Shown here: positions 58,040-64,000 of the stretch, in pieces
Layout of the letters: each line of letters opens with the position of its first letter
Numbering within the stretch: position 1 is the stretch's first letter
From: Corylus avellana
Taxonomy: Eukaryota > Streptophyta > Magnoliopsida > Fagales > Betulaceae
Length of the DNA: 64,000 bases
Assembly (NCBI RefSeq): GCF_901000735.1
Contig: NC_081543.1
Location: 36,080,590-36,144,589, forward strand
Reading direction: 5' to 3'
The notes under the pieces: generated by a model
The model's input: only the letters and a program-made list of their open reading frames with translations
Databases searched by the model: none
What the model was told of the DNA's origin: nothing
Program-made: the position numbers and the translations under genes

Positions 58040-59233
58040 TCATTGCCAGGCAGAAGCCGAGATCAGGTTCCTGTCCCTCCAGCCCAACAGCAAGGCCTCA
58101 TCCTTCTCCACAAGCATATAATGTTCTGAATAACACCTCAGCAGGCTCTTTATCACACTGTTGACATAAGAGCTCAAAGGGTATTGGCGGAACCCCGCCA
58201 TTGTCAATCTAGATTTCCATTTGCCAAACAGTTCGTGGCGCTCCACCCTTTCCTTCCCCTCGCAAGCAATGACATTCACAATATCCCTGGCCACACAATG
58301 CTGCTCCACATTTATCCGATCCTTGTTGTCTCTTGGCATGGTGACATCAATGGACTCAAACAACGCCAAGTAGTATTCTAGAGCTTCTACAAACCTATGG
58401 AAGAAAGGGGCTGTGTTTGTGTTTGATTCTTGCTCCACCAAAGTGACAACCTTTGGAGAAAGTGACTTCACCATTCTCAGAAGCGCATCCCTCGGATTAC
58501 TCACTTCAACACTCTCATCTGGGATTTGGTGGAGCTGCAGAGGGAAGTTTACAGCCAGAGCCTCCCCAGGCCTTACATTGAGGATATCCCTTGTAACATC
58601 TTGAGCAAAAACTGGGATTCCATGAAACTCAACTGGGATTTTAAATTTCTGAGAAATTGCTGCCAACCGTTTCTCTACTGCCTCCAAACCATCTCCACGG
58701 GGATAATTGGAAACAGGGTCATCAATCCCTGTAATCCGCACATGGGGAGGCCCTCCATGTCGAGCTGCGAGTGCTTCAACGAGAGTCACCCACTGGGTTC
58801 CCTGAGCAATCTGAAAGTCTATGATGTGGATGCGGTGCTCGTTTTTGCATGCATCAGCAATGGCCCCATTGGCTGCCATATAACCAAATTTTATGTAGGG
58901 GCAGATTTCTGACAGGATATGCATGTAGGAAAGCAAGTCTTTGCTTTCAGGCTCTCTACGCTTAAGGGCTCGGTAAATGTTGGCGCCCGATGCGTTCTTT
59001 CTTGCCACCAGCCCTTCAACCATGTAAGCACCAAGACGCTGGATTGGTTCTCCTGTGATTGACACATCATCTCTAGCCTTTTCAATCAACCTTTCAAAAA
59101 CATCCATTCTGTTATCGGACACAGCTTTAGCACATTCAATCAGCAATTGCTTCAGATTCCCTGTGGGAAATTCCTGGCTCCATGATCTACAACTTTGCCC
59201 TGCTGTCTCTTCTTCATCATCATCAGACCCCAT
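58040..59233 (-). CDS. PAT1-subfamily GRAS regulator, copy 2 (possible assembly duplicate)
   Basis: Encodes the same 397 aa protein as 50688-51881. I found two synonymous base differences in the coding region (in the R codons near residues 66 and 89). All GRAS motifs are present. The poly-purine tract upstream differs in length. The surrounding 7 kb is also duplicated, and the two contigs meet at gap 2, so this may be the same gene assembled twice (overlap or second haplotype) or a very recent tandem duplicate. The role is as for copy 1. Confidence 0.88.
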   Translation of the reverse strand: MGSDDDEEETAGQSCRSWSQEFPTGNLKQLLIECAKAVSDNRMDVFERLIEKARDDVSITGEPIQRLGAYMVEGLVARKNASGANIYRALKRREPESKDLLSYMHILSEICPYIKFGYMAANGAIADACKNEHRIHIIDFQIAQGTQWVTLVEALAARHGGPPHVRITGIDDPVSNYPRGDGLEAVEKRLAAISQKFKIPVEFHGIPVFAQDVTRDILNVRPGEALAVNFPLQLHQIPDESVEVSNPRDALLRMVKSLSPKVVTLVEQESNTNTAPFFHRFVEALEYYLALFESIDVTMPRDNKDRINVEQHCVARDIVNVIACEGKERVERHELFGKWKSRLTMAGFRQYPLSSYVNSVIKSLLRCYSEHYMLVEKDEALLLGWRDRNLISASAWQ

Positions 59234-60497
59234 TAAAGCAGTCTCTTTTTTCTTTCTCTCTTTTTTTTTTTTTTCTTATGAAATAATGAGAATCTTTTAT
59301 AAACAACCAAACTCTTTCCAAACCTGGGTTAAGAACAAAATCAAATCCAAGCAATTAACTTCTCAAACAAAGAACAGACGGCTCTATATCAGAATTCTAT
59401 TATCTAAACCCCACCTCATTCCCCCACTTCACCAAAACATTCTGGAATTTGTATCCCCCCTCTAATTCCAGTAAAGCATGTTTTGTGTTCTGCTACAATT
59501 TGGGAAGAAGACAAAACAGTTGGGGACAGTCTAGAGGAGATGAAAATAAAAGCTCCTTTCCAGTTCATGTATTCCATAATAATGTTTTGTGAAAATAATG
59601 TTTTACTTTCCGTATATTCCATAATTGTGAAGAAAATAACAGTTCATATTTCCGTATCATCCTAATTTCAATTGAAAGATTCTCAGTGGAGCTGAACAAA
59701 TAAGAATTTAAGTAAAAAAAAAAAAGAACAAATATGAATTTGGAGTAAAGCTGAAGAAATTAAGCTGACAGAGACAGGGTTGTGCCCTGAAGTGTGACAA
59801 TTCATCATTATATTAAAGATATTAAAGGTGACAGGCTCACAGCTTGGGCCCGCGAACTGTGTGGAGCTGAGAGGTGATTTACTTGAGAGGTCATCCACAC
59901 ATATTGTTGTTGTAATGGTATAATTAGTTGACAATCAAATCAGGATAACACCGAATATCTCATGAATTCGGTTATCAAAAGAGCTCATCTCCTGTAAGGG
60001 GCATTGTTGGAAAAATTTGTCTCGTTGCAATGATTAGCCATGATCAATATAAAGTTTGTTCTAACAGAAGATTAAGGTAATTAACGAAAGAACAATATCT
60101 TTGATTCTGTAAAGAGAAACATCTTGAGAAAAAAATTTCTGATTTAATAATAATTCAATGAGTGAGTTTTACATAATAAGTTAGCTTATTTATAAAAAAT
60201 AAATACTTATAAAGAAAGTAAACATAATCTGTTTACTCCAAATAACAATACTAAACTTAATCGTAGTATGAAAAAGAAAATAATTAAAACAAATTTAACT
60301 CTATTAAAAAAATAAAATAAAATCTTAATATAAAAATTGGCAATGAGCGTGACAATCTTTGCTTATGTATTTTTATTATTTAAGAATGAATAAAATTATG
60401 ATGAATTGGCGCTATTTAATATTAATTTTGATATTTTTTTTATTTTTTTTAAAACAAAAATAAATGTAAATATCATCCTACATCAACTTTGCGGGGA
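59234..60497. other. Upstream region of GRAS copy 2 and intergenic DNA
   Basis: Shared with copy 1 up to about 59537, then unique. Probably holds the GRAS 5' UTR and promoter; no TATA box or first exon could be placed with confidence. AT-rich beyond 60000. No other gene. Confidence 0.45.
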
Positions 60498-60509
60498 TAC
60501 TATTATGCA

Positions 60510-61767
60510 AGGGCGGAGGGAGGAGTCGAGAGGGGTCAAACGCGCCCCCCTCCCGTCAACCTCCAAAATTTTTCCTTGTTGCAATAGAAAATCCACCTGA
60601 TGTCATGGTTGCCCACCCTCAACTGCTAATGAGGGGCGATCGACATCCACTCATCAAACATCAGGGCAAACGATTCAAGCAGGACGTCTGGAATTTTTTC
60701 CGCCATTGTTACAAGGTTTCATCCATTTAGGTTTAGGTTACATGAAAAGGGGGAAGAAGACAATCACAAAGATGACACTTTTATTAAACTCACCGTTTAA
60801 ATAACTGTGATTCATTTGACTGTTGGTGGACCACACAATCAAGACAGTAAAATGTGTTAGTGGGCTTAGAAAATAAAATCTAGTGGACCAACTTACAAAA
60901 CAAAAAGCCTATATATATATATATTTTTTGTGAAGTCAAAAGCCTATATATATATATTTTTTTTTGTTCTGAAGTGAACAAAACCCTATATACTTTTCTT
61001 TTTTTTGTCAAATCCTCAAGGTGTCAACTTTAAAAACAAAAGCAAGAATATAATTAAGGTCTCAATCTAGAAGAAAAGGCCGAGCAAGAGAGAAAGGGCA
61101 TTCACATTGAAAAGTAAAATTACAAATTGCTATTTAGACTTTAGCAAGATTCTAAAGTTGTTCATTCAGTTTCTCAATTTTTTTTTTTTTTTCCGAGCCT
61201 TCAACAATTCAGATCAATTGCTTTTTCGTAAAAAATTTCAAGTGTGTACTTAAACTTTAATTTTGATTAAGCTTTTATATTTAGATTGCTTATTAAATTA
61301 ATTATTTAATATTGATTAAGCTTTTAAAATCATCAGTAAATCAAAATTCAATAATGATCATCTCAAGTTTAATGGTGATTTTAAAAGTCACATCGTATTT
61401 GAGAGTACTTAAGAAAGACTACGTTACTCAATTCTAAATGAGCTCGTATCGAGATAGGTTTAACAAAGCCGTTAATAAAACCTTGCATAAGGAAGAAAAT
61501 AAAATAAAATAAAACTTTGGTTACCATCATAATATTAGAAATCAAATCTGAAGACCATCACAAAATAAATTGTATGTTACATTTATAACAATAATTTAAT
61601 TTTGTTAAATTATGTATTTATTTCATTAGTTATTATTTTTTTAAATATTTTTAATAAGTTTATGTTCAATTTTAGTTTTTTTTTTTCATTCATAAAAAAT
61701 AAAAATAAAAATAAAAATAAAAATAAAAAAATCTTGACCCCCTAAGCCAAAATTCTGGTTCCGCCCC
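60510..61767. mobile_element. Non-autonomous inverted-repeat element with 12 bp flanking repeat
   Basis: Starts AGGGCGGAGGGAGG and ends GGTTCCGCCCC, imperfect inverted repeats. TACTATTATGCA occurs immediately on both sides (60498-60509 and 61768-61779), a probable target duplication of 10-12 bp. The interior is AT-rich with a (AAAAT)n tract (about 61697-61730) and no coding region. The ends resemble the small elements at 8544, 10119 and 11691. Confidence 0.75.
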
Positions 61768-61777
61768 TACTATTATG

Positions 61778-61970
61778 CATGTTAATCATAGAGGGATGTC
61801 CATGATTAAGTAGAAGGGATGATTTTCTACTAATAGTACGCATGTTAATCATGGAGATGATGTCCATGATTAAGTAGAAGGGATGATTTTCTACTAATAG
61901 TATGCATGTTAATCATGGAGATGATGTCCATGATGAAGTAGAAGGGATGCTTTTCTACTAATAGTATGCA
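61778..61970. repeat. Three-copy 64 bp minisatellite
   Basis: Unit CATGTTAATCATGGAGATGA... ending TACTAATAGTATG, starting at 61778, 61841 and 61905 (63, 64 and 64 bp), with few substitutions. It adjoins the right end of the preceding transposon, whose flanking repeat resembles the unit edge. Confidence 0.88.
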
Positions 61971-62149
61971 AGCTATCAGCTGAAAATTTTGAAAATGACG
62001 AGGAGTTTGAACTAGTGGCCATAGTAGCTAGAATAATTTGGCTCCACATAAATGCTGTCTCTGACGGATAGATCTGACCCACCCCGAGTATAATTCAGAT
62101 ATGCCATGATTACTTGTTCAATTCAAATGTTAGATTAGTTTTGACATGG

Positions 62150-62610
62150 ACTGATTATTGCCACAAAGAAGAAGAAGAAGAAGAAGAGAGCTGAGATGGG
62201 CAATTTTCTACTCAAGATCCCTTCTATTCTGCCCATGTCTTTCCATTTTCTGGTTCTGTTTGCTGTTTTTTTTAACCTTAAAAGTAAAACCAAAATTGCT
62301 TTTGGATGGTAATCATTTTTTGGGTCAAAGGAATAAGCTTATTGGTGGGTTTTCAGCTGCTCCATTCTTTGAGGATCCTAATATAATTACCAAAGTGAGT
62401 GATGATGGGTGCTTGTTATATTCGATCTCTTTTTTTTCTGATTTGCATGACACAAAACAAAGCAGGAGTTGAATTTGCTCGTAATTGGGTGCATGGTCAT
62501 TCCTATGATAGGGATAACATCCATGTGAGCCGACAGAGACACAGACAAATTTGGATTGGACTTGTTGCGAGGTACAAAGTACGAAGTACAGTGAATGAAA
62601 TAATTTAGAT
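62150..62610 (+). other. Unrecognised gene-like remnant
   Basis: After a (GAA)n tract (about 62167-62187), an ATG at 62195 opens a short plus-strand frame M-G-N-F-L-L-K-I-P-S-I-L-P then a hydrophobic, signal-peptide-like stretch, ending after 39 codons. In another frame follows L-I-G-G-F-S-A-A-P-F-F-E-D-P, which looks like coding sequence ending at a GTGAGT donor-like site (about 62396). The frames do not join without a shift. Possibly a decayed small secreted-protein gene; I do not recognise the family. Confidence 0.25.
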
Positions 62611-62769
62611 TCTGGAAAATGATTGATTGTGATGTGGAAGAGGGGTAAAAATCAGACATGCATGCCCCAATTCATCCTGAAGTTAAACTCAAGTTCCACA
62701 CTTGAGTGTTGTGATATAATGTATGGAGTCGAGATGCCAAATTCATGAGTAAATATTAAATATATTTCC

Positions 62770-62903
62770 ATGGTTGAAGTTGGTGCTGCTAGCTTACTAC
62801 TAGATTTGGTGTCATTTGGTGTCATTAGCATCTTCCTCACTTTTGCCTTCAATTCCATGCTTATTTTATCATCAGTTGATGTACGAGCAAATTGAAAAGA
62901 CAT
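62770..62903 (-). pseudogene. TPS 5' remnant with exon 1 body and intron 1 deleted
   Basis: On the minus strand it reads M-S-F-Q (TPS start) and passes directly into the 3' end of TPS intron 1 (TTTGCTCGTACA) and exon 2 (S-T-D-D-K...K-V-R-K-M-L-M), then decays after about 30 residues. RR-x8-W is gone. Upstream (about 62904-63130) a diverged TPS promoter with a TATTTATA (minus-strand TATA) near 62967 is still recognisable. It lies next to GRAS copy 3. Confidence 0.8.
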
Positions 62904-63779
62904 TTTATTTCCTAATAATTTAATGTGACACCTTTAGTGCTTTGAGGGGCTAGTACGAGAGAAATGGTATTTATAGAAATTCTCTAAGCTTGAATCACAT
63001 GGTGAAAACAAAAAGATTGGCTTAACTTCACTCCAGTGACTTTAAAATAAAAATAAAAATAAAAATTGGTGGGAAGTACCCCTCTATTAAGCATTTTCTT
63101 TTCCTAACATTGAAATATATATGCACCTACCAAATCAGACAAACAAAAACAAATATTTTATATTCTCATTTCACTTAAATTTTATAGGGTTGTTGATATG
63201 GCGGCACACCGTGCATGCCGGTCAATTGTTACTTTCTTTTACTGTTAATAGCTGATATAAATACTGATGAGCATGAACCAACCAGTTATATGACACTCTG
63301 ATTATTGCATCCAACTTGGGCCGCTTTTGTTAGCAAGTGGGCATACAAGCTAGCTTACTGAAATACAACATATTGTAATCCAACATAGGCTAGATTGGGC
63401 TTGTGAGATGTGTTAATTTGGGCTGAAATGAAGCAAAATATGTACACCCTTCATATTTGTATACCAAAGAATGTTATAGAAATTTGTTCTTTATCTCAGA
63501 ATCCTCACCTACTGACATAGACTACAACTCTAACATACAACAAAAGATCTATAGAAACATTAACACTGGTGAGGAATATCTATAAAATAAAAGCTGCGAT
63601 AGCCTCAGTGGTGTCACTGGTATGTGAACATTAGATCATCAGCAAAGTCAGCTATTGGATCGCCACAAGATTATTCAATGTATCCATTGGCTGATGTTAC
63701 AGCGTATCACCTTCTGCAGCATGTGGCAATCTCAATACATTATAGAAGTGCTTATTTCTGTGGCTACCTGATCAATTTA
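62904..63779. other. Decayed TPS promoter and GRAS copy 3 downstream flank
   Basis: Up to about 63130 it is related to TPS upstream sequence. From about 63660 it matches the 3' flank of GRAS copies 1 and 2 (CCATTGGCTGATGTTACAGC and following), probably 3' UTR. Nothing recognisable lies between. Confidence 0.5.
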
Positions 63780-64000
63780 TCATTGCCAGGCAGAAGCCGA
63801 GATCAGGTTCCTGTCCTTCCAGCCCAACAGCATAGCCCCATCCTTCTCCACAAGCATATAATGTTCTGAATAGCACTTCAGCAGGCTCTTTATCACACCG
63901 TTGACATAAGAGCTCAATGGATATTGGTGGAACCCTGCCATTGTCAATCTAGACTTCCATTTGCCGAAGAGTTCGTGGCGCTCCACCCTCTCCTTCCCCT
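63780..64000 (-). CDS. PAT1-subfamily GRAS regulator, copy 3, 3' end only
   Basis: The last 73 codons of a GRAS gene run off the window end: E-G-K-E-R-V-E-R-H-E-L-F-G-K-W-K, then the SAW region ending S-A-S-A-W-Q and TGA. It differs from copies 1 and 2 at several residues (F-H-Q for F-R-Q, V-N-G for V-N-S, L-L-K for L-L-R, G-A-M for E-A-L, G-W-K for G-W-R), so it is a genuine older tandem paralogue rather than an assembly copy. Whether it is functional cannot be judged from this part. Confidence 0.85.
   Translation of the reverse strand, partial: GKERVERHELFGKWKSRLTMAGFHQYPLSSYVNGVIKSLLKCYSEHYMLVEKDGAMLLGWKDRNLISASAWQ

Overview
The window is nuclear DNA of a flowering plant, most likely a woody eudicot. 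It is AT-rich, genes carry canonical GT-AG introns, and most non-genic sequence is made of transposable elements. It looks like draft assembly: two runs of exactly 100 N (42146-42245 and 52185-52284) join three contigs. No bacterial-type features, CRISPR arrays, rRNA or tRNA genes were seen.

Two gene families dominate. First is a tandem cluster of terpene synthases, all on the minus strand. Their short N-terminus lacks a plastid transit peptide and carries RR-x8-W, which points to the TPS-a clade of cytosolic sesquiterpene synthases. TPS-A (379-3237, 554 aa) and TPS-C (21812-24717, 559 aa) are complete seven-exon genes. TPS-D (39354 to the first gap) is intact but loses most of exon 1 to the gap. 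TPS-B (about 14332-16926) is a pseudogene. Debris of further copies includes four last-exon fragments (18.2, 30.0, 45.2, 52.9 kb), two orphan promoter/start-codon fragments (27.6, 42.8 kb) and a first/second-exon remnant (62.8 kb). Second is a PAT1-type GRAS regulator on the minus strand: two almost identical full copies (50688-51881 and 58040-59233) and the 3' end of a diverged third copy at the window end (63780-64000).

The window is built from large repeated blocks. Approximate correspondences are: 17.63-20.15 with 29.48-32.06, 44.70-47.24 and 52.33-54.84 kb; 32.06-35.03 with 47.24-50.22 and 54.84-57.59 kb; 20.15-24.61 with 36.35-42.15 kb (the latter carries an extra 1.3 kb transposon); and 27.06-29.48 with 42.25-44.70 kb. 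The 3' end of the middle contig and the 5' start of the last contig contain the same 7.3-7.5 kb, so the second GRAS copy may be an unmerged overlap or alternative haplotype.

Between the genes lie Mutator-like, Tourist-like and other inverted-repeat elements, three TRIM retrotransposons, LINE fragments, a 1.57 kb tandem triplication built around a foldback hairpin, GC-rich palindrome arrays and a conserved 77 nt hairpin. The enzyme genes would convert farnesyl diphosphate to sesquiterpenes; the GRAS genes would act in light, gibberellin or defence signalling. Nothing in the sequence proves a regulatory link between them. I found no clearly new biological system. The strongest leads are exon-scale mosaicism among the TPS copies, transposons dated by empty sites in duplicated blocks, and palindrome arrays that coincide with an assembly break.
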